Made by a program: the position numbers and the translations under genes. 64,000 bases of DNA from Paulownia fortunei (taxonomy: Eukaryota > Streptophyta > Magnoliopsida > Lamiales > Paulowniaceae). Every line of letters starts with the position of its first letter. The first letter of the stretch is position 1. The notes below the pieces were generated by a model that saw nothing but the letters and a program-made list of their open reading frames with translations, was not told the DNA's origin and did not search any database. Positions 1 to 16,794 of this stretch are shown here, one piece after another. The DNA lies in assembly GCA_019321725.1 (NCBI GenBank), contig JAGSPU010001671.1:1116001-1180000 (forward strand), given 5' to 3'.

Positions 1-272
1 CATATCAGGAGAAAACTGAGGGTGAAAATCCCAAGCCTGAAGAGATTCTTGAGAAGAAAAGCAAGGCTAGTAAAGATTGCATGGAGCAAGGTTTACAAAA
101 GATTGAAGGAAAGTCAGTCCCATTTGGTGATCTTTTTGCTGGGAATTATCTCTTCATGCAGGTCACCCCAACTCCATTAAAATATGCTAATAATGGTAGT
201 AAATCTTTTGTTAAGGGCCATGATCTTTATGGCTTGTCTTCTAGGTATTCTATTCCTAGGTTTGCTTCATGA
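1..272 (+). CDS. 3' end of an unidentified protein-coding gene (partial)
   Basis: An open frame enters from the left edge (codons from base 3) and ends at a TGA at 270-272, giving about 89 C-terminal residues. The first part is Lys/Glu-rich and charged; the rest includes FGDLFAGNYLFMQ and ends in YSIPRFAS. No family is recognised. The codon pattern looks coding, but 'ATGCAG/GTCACC' near 162 could be an exon end, in which case the true C-terminus differs. Without the upstream part neither function nor the exact stop can be settled. Confidence 0.4.
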   Translation, partial: YQEKTEGENPKPEEILEKKSKASKDCMEQGLQKIEGKSVPFGDLFAGNYLFMQVTPTPLKYANNGSKSFVKGHDLYGLSSRYSIPRFAS

Positions 273-2189
273 TCTTGTGACTAAGGATGGATGGAGGCCA
301 GCTGGTTGTATCATGATATCATTTATCGAAGAAAATTTGGTTCAGATGAAAAACTATATATTAATTAGCTCCTTTTTATTTTTGGTTATATATGTGTGTG
401 TATGTCAAGATTGGTTGTCTTGATTTTGATTTTCATATATGATCAGTTGAATAGTCTCCAGAAATGTTGTACTATATGTACTTATGCTAAAACAAATTAA
501 AAATATATAGAACTTCTTGAAATAGAAGTCAGGAGTATGATTAATTTTGCGGATTTGAAATTAATTACATAATTAAAAGAGAAAATGCTGAAATATGAGA
601 AATTGCAAGGCAGCAACATTTCATACAGAGATTTGTTTCAGAATCTGAATAAATTATTCAGTTAGTGGTCTGGATAAAATAATCCATCCAGGACCACATG
701 TTGCTAGTGAACCGTGAGCAGTGATGATCTAACTGTGAGTACCCCAACTCTTATATATTACACATATACTACCAAATCTGTGTCGGTATGAGACTATCAC
801 AAATCAGGTTTGATTATTGCAAGTCATTCACAGTGTAATGGCTATTTAATTGCCTTATGCCCAAAAATAAATGTAATTAATACACTTACCATATGATTTA
901 TTAATATTTAGATATAACAATATATTTAATGGTTTTCATTCAAACTAAATAAATAAATAAAGGACAAAAGCCAGACAATGCATTACAGACGTAATTGAAG
1001 ATAAAAAAAACAGTGCACATGAAATGGCAAAAACTGGTACTTGGTGGGTGGGAATTTATGGCTGACGTCTGCTAGAGTTACCTGTCTTTTCAGTGCAAAC
1101 TGCAAAATGAGGTCCAAAATATTACAACAATTTTAATTGTTTTTTTTTGTAATTGTCACAATGGGTCAGCACATTTATTGGAATACAAATCATGTCTGGG
1201 TTTATAAGGCCATTTCTTCTTTTTTCTTTTTTATGAATAATTATAAGGTCATTTATTCAATTCAATGGTTGAAGTCACGGAGGGGAGTTGTTACTTATTA
1301 TAACCACCATTATTATTAATAATTTTTTGGTAGATATTTTCTTGTGTATTTTTTTTTTATCAATTTATGCATGTCTTGATAAATACATATTTTCGATCTG
1401 AGTAAATGCACATGATTCACATTGGGATTAAAGAATTCGCAAAAATAAACTTACAGCCTTGATCCCAAAAATTAAAACAATAGGGGTTTGAGCATGTTGC
1501 AGCATTTTGTGTAACATTTTCTCATGCATGTCTGAATAGGTATAATATATTTAATTCATAAAATTATTAAACCACGGTAATCAAATAATATCATAAAACT
1601 TTTGTTTGTGAGAATTGAACAATGGTTTGCATCTCGACTATTCCACCTCTCTCGCTGGTCAAATAATCATAAGAAAAAACTTTGGCTTATCACAATTTTA
1701 TTTTTTAACAAAAATGATCGATTTTCAGATTTTGAAACCTTAAATTTGGGCCGTTTGTGGTTGTGGGCCCACGTGTTTGGCCCTTAACTATTTTAGTCCA
1801 GTATTAAGAGTATTTATGAAGCTCACGTGAATCCCTTATGAATAGCTATGAATAGCTCTATTAGCAGTTCACTAATTTTGAAAAAGAAAACAAAAGAAGT
1901 TTGTTATTTCATGTGAATCTTTTTATTAGAAAGTGGAAAAATACAAATTTATCATGAAAAAAAAGAGAAAAGAACTAGACAACATAAAAGGTTAAAGGAA
2001 ACTTATTAGTTATTATGATCTAATTTGCAAGAAATATAAGCCATTTACTTTTTACAATGAACACTAAACAGGCCCATATATCTAAGAACCAGGCCCATCG
2101 ATATATGAACTAGGCCCATTTTCCTTTTGAAATAGGCCTAGCCCGGACCGCAATTTTTAGAAGAAACAAAAAAAAAAAAAAGAAGGAGG
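273..2189. other. intergenic region with G-box and site II motifs toward its right end
   Basis: No gene is recognised. The left part is probably the 3' UTR and downstream flank of the edge gene. The rest is AT-rich. Near 1765-1776 GGGCCC merges with a CACGTG G-box, and a second CACGTG lies near 1823. From about 2070 the region becomes the promoter of the next gene. Short ORFs here have no family features. Confidence 0.5.
2069..2121 (+). promoter_or_regulatory. three site II elements (AGGCCCAT) upstream of the ESF2-like gene
   Basis: AGGCCCAT occurs at about 2070, 2091 and 2112, spaced 21 bp apart. Read on the other strand this is ATGGGCCT, the site II element bound by TCP factors in plant ribosomal-protein and ribosome-biogenesis promoters. 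With the telo-box downstream, the arrangement fits the predicted product. Confidence 0.7.
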
Positions 2190-2270
2190 AAGAGTGTTTG
2201 AAGAAGCAGCAGCTTAAGAGAACAGAAGACAGAAACGAGAAAACGGAGAAGAGGAGAGGGGAAACCAAGA

Positions 2271-2281
2271 ATTAGGGTTTC
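2271..2281 (+). promoter_or_regulatory. telo-box (AGGGTTT) in the ESF2-like leader
   Basis: AATTAGGGTTTC contains the interstitial telomere motif AGGGTTT, which in plants commonly pairs with site II elements in promoters of translation and ribosome-assembly genes. It lies about 215 bp before the start codon, probably near the transcription start or in the 5' UTR. Confidence 0.6.
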
Positions 2282-2492
2282 TTCACAAAGGCACGCCTAT
2301 TTCGCTCTTTTTTAGGTTACAAATTTTGATGTCTCCCACTAATCATCGATTTCACTTAGCAAAAACTTTCTCTGGAATATCTAGATTTCACCTTCTTTTT
2401 TTTTTCGTTTTGTATTTATTGTAGATTTACTGTGGGATTGGTTAAACTGAAGTTGAATTTTCTGAAGCAGGATCAAGTTCGTATCGGGTAGA

Positions 2493-4567
2493 ATGGCGGA
2501 GGAAGAAATAAGGGTAGGAAGAGCAAGTTCCCAAAGTGAAGATGATACAAGCTTGAATGAAGCTATGGAGAAGGAAAAACGGAAAGATAGAAAGAAGAAG
2601 CGGTTACTAAAGGAAGCTGAAAAAGCGGACAAGCGCGGTGTTTGCTATTTAAGTCGGGTACCTCCTCACATGGATCCTTTGAAGCTTCGCCAGATTCTAT
2701 CTCAGTATGGAGAAATTCAAAGGCTCTATCTCACTCCTGAAGGTCAGGCATTGTAGTTTTGTCAATGGGATTTATTGATTGCTTGGTGCAAATGCGAATT
2801 TTGGACTGGACTTTTAGTTGGGTGTTCATGAGATTAAGCATGTGTATTCTAGTTGGGCGATTGTTTGATAGAGTGCTGCTTTATTTGTGAAGCTTAGCTC
2901 TCCAATTGAAAGTCTTCTTTTATTTAACCAAACCGGTCTAGCAATTAGTGACCAATTTTTCTATGCAGACCCTGCTGCGCAAGTGCGCCGGAAAAAGTCA
3001 GGTGGATTCCGAGGACAAGAATTCTCAGAGGGGTATGCTTATTGTTTGTGCTTGTATCTTCAAATTCTTTACCATGGACATTGAATGATGGCCAACATTT
3101 GCCTTTATTACTCTTAACTTGCTGTTGGAGACATTTTGAATACTTCAACTAGAAGTTGTTGCTTCTTTGTGCTTTCGTCAGTTTTTTTTGGTCCCCCTAC
3201 TCTCCCTGGTCTCTCAGAGAATTGTAGTTCTTTTGACAAATAAATGATTATGTATTCTTCCATGCAGGTGGGTTGAGTTCACCGACAAGAAAGTTGCCAA
3301 GAGAGTGGCTAGGATGTTAAACGGAGAACAGATTGGTATGTTGGCTGGACTGGTTTTTCTGTAACTCAGAAACTGTTGCAGCCCCATGCTTACTTTACAT
3401 CTTTGCATTTGGTACTTTTTAAAATTGTATATTATATTATATGGGAGGCAGCGATCTGCACCAATTGAAAAACCCAATGCAATAACTGCATGAGCTTTGA
3501 TAGGTTAACCATGCAATGCACGGGGACATTTGACATGAAGAAAGCACTCAGCAATATCCTTCTGCTGTGGTTAACATTTGCTTTGCTAATTTGGAAAACA
3601 ATTTGAGGCTTTATTAGTCATAGGAATTGATTTAAGAGATCAGATTTAGTCATAAAGCTTTCTTGTATGGATTTTCCGTTCTAGCAGAATGTGTTTCTCT
3701 AGCATTTGGATCACTGTAGGAGAGATTTGATTGGATTTTTACTGTAGCACGAGTATTGCCAGTGTAATTTATACTTCTCATATTTCGGTTTAGGTGGAAG
3801 GAAAAGATCATCATTCTATTACGACCTGTGGAATATCAAATATTTGAGTAAATTCAAGTGGGATGATCTTACTGAAGAGATAGGTACATGACTCAACTTG
3901 TTTAGCATTCTGATTTGCTATGCTGTGCAAGGCTGCAAGTATGAAATGAAATGACCTGACTAAATGTTTTTCAGCATACAAGAATGCTATTCGGGAGCAA
4001 AAACTGGCGTTGGAACTCTCTGCTGCTAAAAGAGAGCGGGATTTTTATCTCTCAAAAGTTGACCAATCAAAAGCATTAAGTAAAATAGAAGAACGATTAA
4101 AAAAGGTGAATCCACTGAATGCATGTACATGTGTTTTTGTTACATAGATATACTGTACATTACTATTACTACAATTATTTTATCAAGTTTTGACTTATTG
4201 ATTATATAATTCTTCAATATCCCACAAAGACAACTGAATCTCTTCTGCAATGATTTTGTCCATGGATAATTATCTTCCTAGCTGATTCTCGAGCACCATA
4301 TTTTCTTTGAATTGTTAATATCGATCCATGTATTTGTTAATGCAGAAGCAAAGCTTGAAGTGGCACCGAAAGTGGTCCGCCAGTTTCCTCAGAAAAAACC
4401 AGTTGTGAATGAAACTGGAGAAAATAAGGCTCAACTGTCGAGGGATATCCTGGCAGGAGTGAGTCTCTCTCTGTCAGCTATGCCTGTGGTATGACTTATG
4501 CTATTAAGTTTTGATTGCTAACTTGAACTCCATATGCCTATTTCAGGTTTTTGGTGGCTCTTCATGA
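2493..4567 (+). CDS. ESF2/ABT1-type pre-rRNA-processing RNA-binding protein (apparent -1 frameshift near the 3' end)
   Basis: Seven exons: 2493-2742, 2969-3032, 3268-3335, 3794-3883, 3975-4105, 4346-4458, 4547-4567. A basic Lys/Arg-rich N-terminus is followed from about residue 48 by an RRM-like domain beginning GVCYLSRVPPHMDP and including GGFRGQEFSEGWVEF, then SSFYYDLWNIKYLSKFKWDD, typical of ESF2/ABT1. These nucleolar proteins act in small-subunit processome assembly and 18S rRNA maturation. The exons total 737 nt, one short of a multiple of three. Exon 6 carries the expected tail (VVRQFPQKKPV, then LSRDILAG and VFGGSS) in the +1 frame. As printed, translation leaves frame at 4346 and stops at 4406-4408 (221 aa). 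One missing A beside the A-run at 4099-4104 or in exon 6 (CAAAGC) would explain it. The family call is firm; the frame break may be an assembly error. Confidence 0.85.
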
Positions 4568-4808
4568 TCAGTTTTACCCAAATCTGGATTTTACAAGGCT
4601 TTGCTCGCTCAAGTCCAATTTTGACGTTGCAAGCACATAACACCCCGTTTCTGTGTTTCATTTGTGTAGCTGTTAAAGGCTAGCATAGATCTTTCTTTTA
4701 TGGCAGTTGGTACCATAAAAATTACTGCTTTGTGATGTGTAAAGTCTTGTTTTTACCCTTTTAGTGCCAAATACAACTCATTTTTTTTAACCACAAATTA
4801 CAGTACTA

Positions 4809-4975
4809 CGATATGTGTTGTCTATGTTTAAACGATTAAAAAGCCTATGGATAATGTTAAAAGGTAAAAAAAAACTCACTGCAGACAGATATGTGTTGTC
4901 TATTGGGTAATGTCTAAACGATTAAAAAGCCTATGGATAATGTTAAAAGGGTAAAAAAATCTCACTACAGACACT
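4809..4975. repeat. imperfect tandem duplication, unit about 80 bp
   Basis: Two adjacent copies share GATATGTGTTGTCTAT, AAACGATTAAAAAGCC, TATGGATAATGTTAAAAGG, an A-run, and CTCACT(G/A)CAGACA. The second copy has a few inserted bases after TCTAT. It lies just downstream of the ESF2-like gene. Confidence 0.85.
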
Positions 4976-5155
4976 TCCGAAGGGATGAAGCTTATATAGG
5001 AGTTGATGGATTTTTATCACTCGTTTGCCCTTCTCTCTATCCCTTTTGGAATTCATGTTTTCATATTGATGATGCTGGATTCGCATTTTATTAAATCACT
5101 GTCATTCTTAAGAGTGGTAGCTTTCAGAGGCAGTGCCCAATTGAGGAGTGGCTTC

Positions 5156-5224
5156 AAAATTACTTCTGAAGTTCTAACACAACTCATAGTTAAACATCTT
5201 GTTTGGAACTTCAGAAGTAATTTT
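5156..5224. repeat. 19-bp perfect inverted repeat with a 31-bp loop
   Basis: AAAATTACTTCTGAAGTTC at 5156-5174 is the exact reverse complement of GAACTTCAGAAGTAATTTT at 5206-5224. RNA from either strand could fold into a hairpin. It may be a minute MITE remnant or a transcript-end structure between the convergent genes. Confidence 0.8.
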
Positions 5225-5742
5225 TATCGATTAAATGTACTTCAGATTTGTTAATGAGCTTATTATGGGTTATATTTGTTTCCGTTAGTCCATAATCTTT
5301 AAAAAGGATAGCATGTCTTGCCTTATTAGACGATTGCACTTGCCTTAGCGAATTATATACCATGATTCTTCATTTTATAGTGTGAAATAATCATATGATT
5401 AGTGCAAATGGCCCACCCTCAGCGAGGAAATTAAACTCGCGGAGAGGAAGTTCTATACTTTCCTCCCACACAACAAACACCTAAATATTGAAAATGCCAT
5501 AATGACAAGAATAGCGAAAGAAACAATGTACAGTGACACCAACAATATATATCACATATACCACCATTAGTGTGGGCGTGCGCCGCAGCCAATTTCATAT
5601 ATTTTACATAAGTTCATTTAAGTTACTTGGACTGTACAATTCTATTAAAATCTTTTATGATTCGATTACAATTGAAATTCATCAAAGCCTATTTCAAAGG
5701 CACAAAAGGGAAATCAAGAGTTTTACTTTGATATATCTACAG

Positions 5743-8175
<2,433 letters not shown>

Positions 8176-8207
8176 TCTTCTCCAGAACGACGACGTTTAC
8201 AGCGATT

Positions 8208-8220
8208 GGGGGGGGGGGGG
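8208..8220. repeat. G13/C13 homopolymer in the Rab 5' leader
   Basis: A run of 13 G on the plus strand is a C-run in the Rab transcript, about 33 nt upstream of its start codon. Its length is unreliable in most sequencing technologies. Confidence 0.9.
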
Positions 8221-9533
8221 TATTGAAGGGGTAAAGCTTCTGTGTATGTGGCTTCTGTGGATTACGTGAAGGAAGGAATAAGAGGCATGCGTACGGGTGT
8301 ATGTATTTTGTATATATCATATTAAAGCCAAATGAGAGAGAGGGGAACTAGGATTTCATGAACTGTGCGAAAGTATGGTTCGTGATCGTGACATATCTAC
8401 AAGGTTCCTTGAGATTTCTTGACCGTTAATTATGTTTGTTTAATTCTGAAAGTGATTAGCATCGTCCATGTCACAAAGTTATGGATTTGAATGTGTTGTA
8501 GTAATAATCTGTGATTTACATTGATGTGGTACAATTTTAGAGATGCAAAGCAATAAATGAGTTCGATGAATAGATAATAATATTTATATATTTTTAAATA
8601 AGAGTAGTATTTTAATGGGGTGGCAAAATTTAGATGCACGTTTATGAAATTGGGCTTATTTGTATAATTGAATTTTGATAATTATATGTTATTGGACCTA
8701 GATGGTTATTGGGCCAATTATATACTATTTAAAAACTCATATTCATATGAAATTGTGATTACAAAATTATTTGTAGGTAGTTTAAAATTTCGATATCTAA
8801 TAATATACTATCTTTGTTATCTTTGTCTTGATTTCTTTTGTTGTTTGTTCTAATATAAATTCATTGTTTCTAAACATTGAAAAAAAATTCAATTTGATAA
8901 TCAAATATGCCCTTCTTTAAATATAATACAAATTAACTTCTACAATTCGGCATTCTTCATTTCCTTGTAATGTTGTACAACTGTATTTTTTGACTTTGTA
9001 GTTTTAATTAAACTTTGCTTACATTCTTTATGAGACGAGAGAGTATATTATTTCTTTACATTTTTTGAATATATATATATATATATATATATTATAAAAT
9101 TAGACTTATGGAAGCTAGGATTGGAGTCTATGAAACACCAATACTTCTAAAAATAGTACTATGTGTAGTATCATATATTTTCAATATACAAATATATTAT
9201 GGATTATATATCAAATATGACTAAGGCGTTCTCAAATATTAAAGCCAAAAAAAGAAAAGTGAAATAATTGCGATTGCCAACCAAACCATAGGGAAGTATA
9301 TATTTCTTCGTTATGCTAAGAGCTATATAAATTACTTGAGATAAGATGCCCCAAAGAAAACCTAAAATGTTAGCAAAATACTAAAAAAGGTGGTGCCAAT
9401 TTTATTTCACCACTACAAAAATTGGAATATACAGTAAGCTATCCACAAATGTTGGGTAGGAATTATTTCCCAGTCTATACTACTCCATCTACTTTCCCTC
9501 GTACAAAACAAAACAAAACAAATCTAATTTTGT
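8221..9533. other. intergenic region between Rab promoter and P450 3' end
   Basis: Contains the Rab promoter and, near 9533, the 3' flank of the P450. The middle is AT-rich with no coding signal. A (TA)n microsatellite sits at about 9068-9092. Confidence 0.5.
9068..9092. repeat. (TA)n microsatellite
   Basis: About twelve TA dinucleotides in AT-rich intergenic DNA. Confidence 0.9.
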
Positions 9534-12131
<2,598 letters not shown>

Positions 12132-12216
12132 TTTATTCTATAGTCTCAGGGAATGCAGCTTATGTGATATCCACTTTTTTGAAAAGCATGTCTATTGGTT
12201 CTTCCTTCTTAGCCCT

Positions 12217-12224
12217 TTATATAT
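12217..12224 (-). promoter_or_regulatory. TATA box of the P450 gene
   Basis: TATATAAA on the minus strand about 86 bp upstream of the P450 start codon, allowing a leader of roughly 55 nt. It is the clearest TATA in the intergenic region. Confidence 0.6.
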
Positions 12225-15200
12225 AGCTTAATCTATTCTATAATATTGAGAAAAAAATATTGACTATATATGTCTTCCTCATCATTGATTGTAAGGATCT
12301 TCAATTGCAAATCCTCCTCATTGTTAGTATAAAATATACACTCCCTAATTTGGATGAAAGCCTTTTCCAAAATTCAAAAATGAAAAAGAAAATCTAAATT
12401 TGGAAACTATTTAGATAAATACAATAGATAAAAAATATTATTTATTTCTTCTATATATTCTTATAAGTTTATTTCTTCGACCTTCTCTTTGTGGGTTTTT
12501 TTAACCAATGTGGCTATTTTTGTACTGATTTAAGAAGTATTTGAGAGATTGACGCTTAATTATATTAAGTTGCTTGTTGCAATATACTGCCAATGTGAAA
12601 TGCAATGTTGTAATACTATTATATTATTTGTATATAGTCAAAAGTATTTGGATCCAATAAAAATAAGCACCTACCTTGTCTGTTGTATGTTCCAAAACAA
12701 AGATCTTTTGCTTTCTAACAAATATGGGAATGTGGTGCAAAAGGTCCAACTTATGAAATTGGTGGTTTTCCATTAAATATTGCAAGCTTTCAGAACCAAG
12801 GGCAAATACTGTGTCTTTATAATATTTATGACAATAATTGACTAGAGATATGAAAATTTATGCATCTTAATTTGGTGGTCTTTGTATTAAAAGAAATATT
12901 TATAATCTTGAATCTCGTTTTCAATTTCTTGACCTAAAAAAAAATATAATTTTCTCGATAAACTCAGTTGAGTCGGATTTCCTAGGAACCGCACATATAA
13001 CATACAGTTTAAAAAAATAGAAAATATTCAGTATATAGATTCCAGTCATCTTTCTTTTTTCCAATTAAACTTCTAGCTCAATTATGCATTCGAAAATAAT
13101 TTTCTTTTAATCCTTGGATCATCTAAAATATCACATAAACACCATGACATTATCTAGAAGTGTTGAATTATATCAAACTCCCACAGCCCTTTTTAGATTG
13201 GGTTGAAAATCTTCATACTCAAAGTGGAACTTAATTAACACCAACAAACCATCTTCAATGTATATATCGTGAAAGCTGTAGCACTAATGAGTATAAACAA
13301 AAGCACCAAGTTCCCTAAAGGGCAGCCAATAGGGGAACAATTTGAGTCTAAAATCCACAACTTTTGAAAGCAAAAGTTTGCAAGCTTTGATTAGTTTTGT
13401 TTGCTTTTATATGGATGATGTTGATGTTTGTAGTGAAAAACCGACCGGAACGGCTACCCTCATTTTCTAGCAAGTATTTTGGCTTTACCACCAAACTCCA
13501 ATTTAAAGGAATTATAAGTATGCATATCGATTGCTTGAATATCCATCCCCTTCCTACAATGGTTGGTGAAATAATAATTATGTAGTTGAACACTTAAACA
13601 ATGTGATTTTAGCATATATGAATACTTAAAATGTGAGGAAGAGACGTATTTACGTGTCTTATTTATATGATTATTTAATTAAAATTGAGATCGTGTATCA
13701 CAACACCAATTCAAAATGGGCCATAAAATTAGAATTTGTGAAACACGACTCATGATATTTCTATTGAATCATTTTAATTCAACTTCAACTTGAAAATAGG
13801 CTATAATACAAGAATTTGTGAAGCACGATTCATCATTCTTCTATTGAATCATTTTGATTCAACTTCAACACATATTTTATCAGGAAAAAAAAAAAAGTTT
13901 AGTTATGATGTAGTTCCACTAAGAAAAAAAAATAAAAAAATAAATATTACGTGAAAACAATTGCTAGTATGTATTCATCAAGGTAAAGTAAGAGACAGTA
14001 TGCCCCAAATATGCATTCAATAATTAATTTATTTTTAAAACAAAAGAAAATAATAAATAAAATGTTATTGATGGAGTTGTAGAAAGCAAAGCAAGAGGCA
14101 AAAAAGGCAAAAGGAAAAAGAAAAAGGTGGAGAATCACTTAGAAGGCGTGTGCATGGTTGCACGAGACTTGGATTTGGGGCCCCAAAATTACTCAATTAG
14201 AAGCTTCAGCATTTACAAAAATCCATTGAGCTGTATATCACTAACATTTTAATTCCAATCATTATTTCTTTTTTTCCCCTTCTCTGGACCACCGTCCTAA
14301 TTTATATATTTCCATGTAAATTTATTTCTTTTTCTTTTTACACCAAGCCCCCCTCCAAGATTTAATAGTTGTATGATCTGCTACATATTTCAAAGTATTT
14401 ATTGGTCCAAGTGTCCGATTCAGGAACGTTTGAGAAATTAAAAATCATATTTACGATACTAAAATTAGTATGATAAACTTTATTAATTTTTTAAACTTGT
14501 TAAATAGTAAAAATATCATACACTTTTTTGTAGATTTAGTTAAGAGCGGATTTCATTCAACTATTTATTTTTATTTTGTTCTTATACATAATTATTGAAT
14601 TTTAATTAAAAAAAATAAATGACTTATTCTTACGAAGCCTATTTTCTCAAATTCATTAGCCAAACACCCTATTTTTAGCTTGTAATAATCATAATTAAAT
14701 CGGTTTAAAGTGAAAGTTGAAGCAAAATTATTTTTGATTTACAAATGAAATTGGCATCTTTAGAATATTTACATTGTGTTTTTACAGTGTTCATTATATG
14801 CGGTAGATAGTAAAAACAAAAAATAAATAAATAAATAAAAATAAAAAATAAAATGAGGGGTGCATGGCCCCCAACACTCGTGGGGGTTGGGTATGAGTTA
14901 ACATCAAAAGGGGACATTATTAAATTAATCATTTTGTCCCTATCTGTTTTTTTCAAAAGCCTAATCACTAATCACTCTTTTCAAGTAGTAAGTAGTAATT
15001 AATTATTATGCTTGTCTTCCTCAGCTGTTTGTTCTTTTCAAGATCAATGAACAATGATGGTAAAACACTACGTTTTTTATAGGGGTTGAAATTAGATTTG
15101 AGTAACAATTATAAGTTTCCAAAAGAATTTAAATTTGAATTGCCTCTTAATGATGGAAATAACTTAGATATTACCTATTTTAGATTGTATTAGTGTGGAA

Positions 15201-15380
15201 GTATATTTGAATAAAAATTTATAGATTCAGACCTTAAACGGGTTAGATAGACCACCCAATTTCAAACTCTGCTCCATTTATTTCAGATTATATTTTATTC
15301 AGATCAAATCTTGAAATCTTCAGTTGAATTCTGGACCCAATTAGAATTTGAATTAAATATACGATCTATTTACAAGCCCA
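12225..15380. other. AT-rich intergenic region between divergent P450 and methyltransferase genes
   Basis: No gene is recognised. It contains an 80-bp tandem repeat pair (13711-13870), several homopolymer A tracts and scattered low-complexity sequence. ORFs are short and unrelated to known families. Confidence 0.5.
13711..13870. repeat. 80-bp direct tandem duplication (diverged)
   Basis: Units 13711-13790 and 13791-13870 align end to end: both carry AGAATTTGTGAA(A/G)CACGA, TTCTATTGAATCATTTT and ATTCAACTTCAAC, with roughly ten scattered differences. Both copies are exactly 80 bp. Confidence 0.85.
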
Positions 15381-15406
15381 AAATGAGTCCATTTTTCTTG
15401 TGCACT

Positions 15407-15519
15407 AGTTGGGGCCACAGTTTTGGATTCAAAAAGCTCATTTAAAAGAACATATAAACTTGTAATGGGAAACGGGCCCAACTTTGCAGAAACCTGACCT
15501 GAGAGATTTTTGGGCCACC
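15407..15519 (+). promoter_or_regulatory. GGGCC-containing proximal promoter of the methyltransferase-like gene
   Basis: GGGGCCAC (near 15411), CGGGCCCA (near 15474) and TGGGCCAC (near 15510) lie 125-235 bp before the start. They resemble site II/TCP elements of constitutively expressed plant genes. No good TATA is seen. Confidence 0.4.
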
Positions 15520-15642
15520 TTTCACAGCATTGGCTCATTATTATTTTTATCATGTATTTCCCAAATATACTGCTTAGTTATCCATTGACTCAAGTCTCTG
15601 GTGGACAACAATCCCAGAGAGCAAATTCATGATCGAAAAGCC

Positions 15643-16794
15643 ATGTTCGCCATTCGCCAGAGCCCCCAAAAATGGCACTTTTCAGATCAAAGGAACTCAA
15701 AATCTTCTTCTGCTAATCCCTCATCAAGAAATCAGACTTTTCTCCCAAGAATTTCCAGCACTCAAAATGCAGCCAACAATCAGACAGCTGACAACTCAAG
15801 TTCAGCAGGCAGAATCAAGCGCCTAGTCCTCACCCTGGAAGGCAGAACGAGACTCAACAACTACCCCGACAGAGAATTCTACGCCTATCCGCGATTTGTG
15901 ACTCATGTGGATAACAACTTCATTTCCACACTGACCAATCTTTACAGGGAAATCCTGAGACCTGAAATGGAAATTCTTGATCTCATGAGCTCCTGGATCA
16001 GCCATTTGCCTGAAGAGGTTAAGTACAAGAAAGTGGTGGGACATGGACTTAATGCGCAGGAGCTTGCGAGAAATCCCAGGTTGGATTATTTCTTTGTGAA
16101 GGATTTCAACAAGGAGCAAGAGCTTGAGATGGAGAATGCCAGTTTTGATGCTGTTTTATGCACCGTCAGCGTGCAGTATCTTCAGCAGCCTGAAAAGGTC
16201 AGCTGAGACATATATAGTTAATTAGTTTATTTTCTTGTTCTTCCTACTTATGAATTTGCATTTTCATGAAAAATTGCAAGTGGGGTGATATCTTTGTCTT
16301 ACTATGGGGAAAAAAAATGCTTAGTAGTACTAAATCTTTCCACAAAGATAAGAAGTATATAAATAACAAGAATTGTGGTGTATCGTTTGTTGTATGCCTG
16401 ACTTATTAGAACTCTAGGGAGGTTATATAAGATCCATGCTTTGAGAAGATAATTGATGAAACTAATGTGGCGTGTGTTACAGGTATTTGCTGAGATTTTC
16501 CGTGTGCTAAGACCTGGAGGGGTCTTCATAGTCAGCTTCAGTAATAGGTTGTTCTATGAGAAGGCCATAAGCGCCTGGAGAGATGGGACTGCATATAGCC
16601 GCGTGCAACTGGTTGTGCAATACTTCCAATGCGTGGAGGGTTTCACCCAGCCTCAAGTTATTCGCAAATTACCAAATGCTAAAGAGGATAACTCGATTTT
16701 CAGTCGGATTACAGGGCTGTTGGGATTGTTATCAGGATCAGATCCTTTTTATGCAGTGATAGCTTACAAGAACTTCAAACCTATATATGAATAA
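15643..16794 (+). CDS. methyltransferase-like protein (Methyltransf_11 fold) with degenerate SAM motif I
   Basis: Two exons, 15643-16197 and 16483-16794, joined at GAAAAG/GTCAGC and TTACAG/GTATTT; 288 aa. The N-terminal ~60 residues are Ser/Asn/Gln-rich and could be an organelle-targeting or disordered segment. The core reads EILDLMSSWISHLP (motif I region, 111-124), SFDAVLC (167-173), VQYLQQPEKVF and RVLRPGGVFIVSFSNR (RPGG 195-198), as in class I SAM-dependent methyltransferases. The usual glycine-rich E/DxGxGxG is replaced by DLMSSW, known in a conserved plant subgroup annotated as methyltransferase-like; catalytic activity is uncertain. The start at 15643 is chosen because the family frame opens there; an ATG at 15629 is out of frame and makes an overlapping 65-codon upstream ORF. 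Substrate unknown. Confidence 0.85.

Larger units (their letters stand above)
4568..5742. other. intergenic region between convergent ESF2-like and Rab genes
   Basis: Holds the 3' UTRs of the two converging genes. It contains an imperfect tandem repeat (about 4809-4975) and a 19-bp inverted repeat (5156-5224), listed separately. No further gene is seen. Confidence 0.5.
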
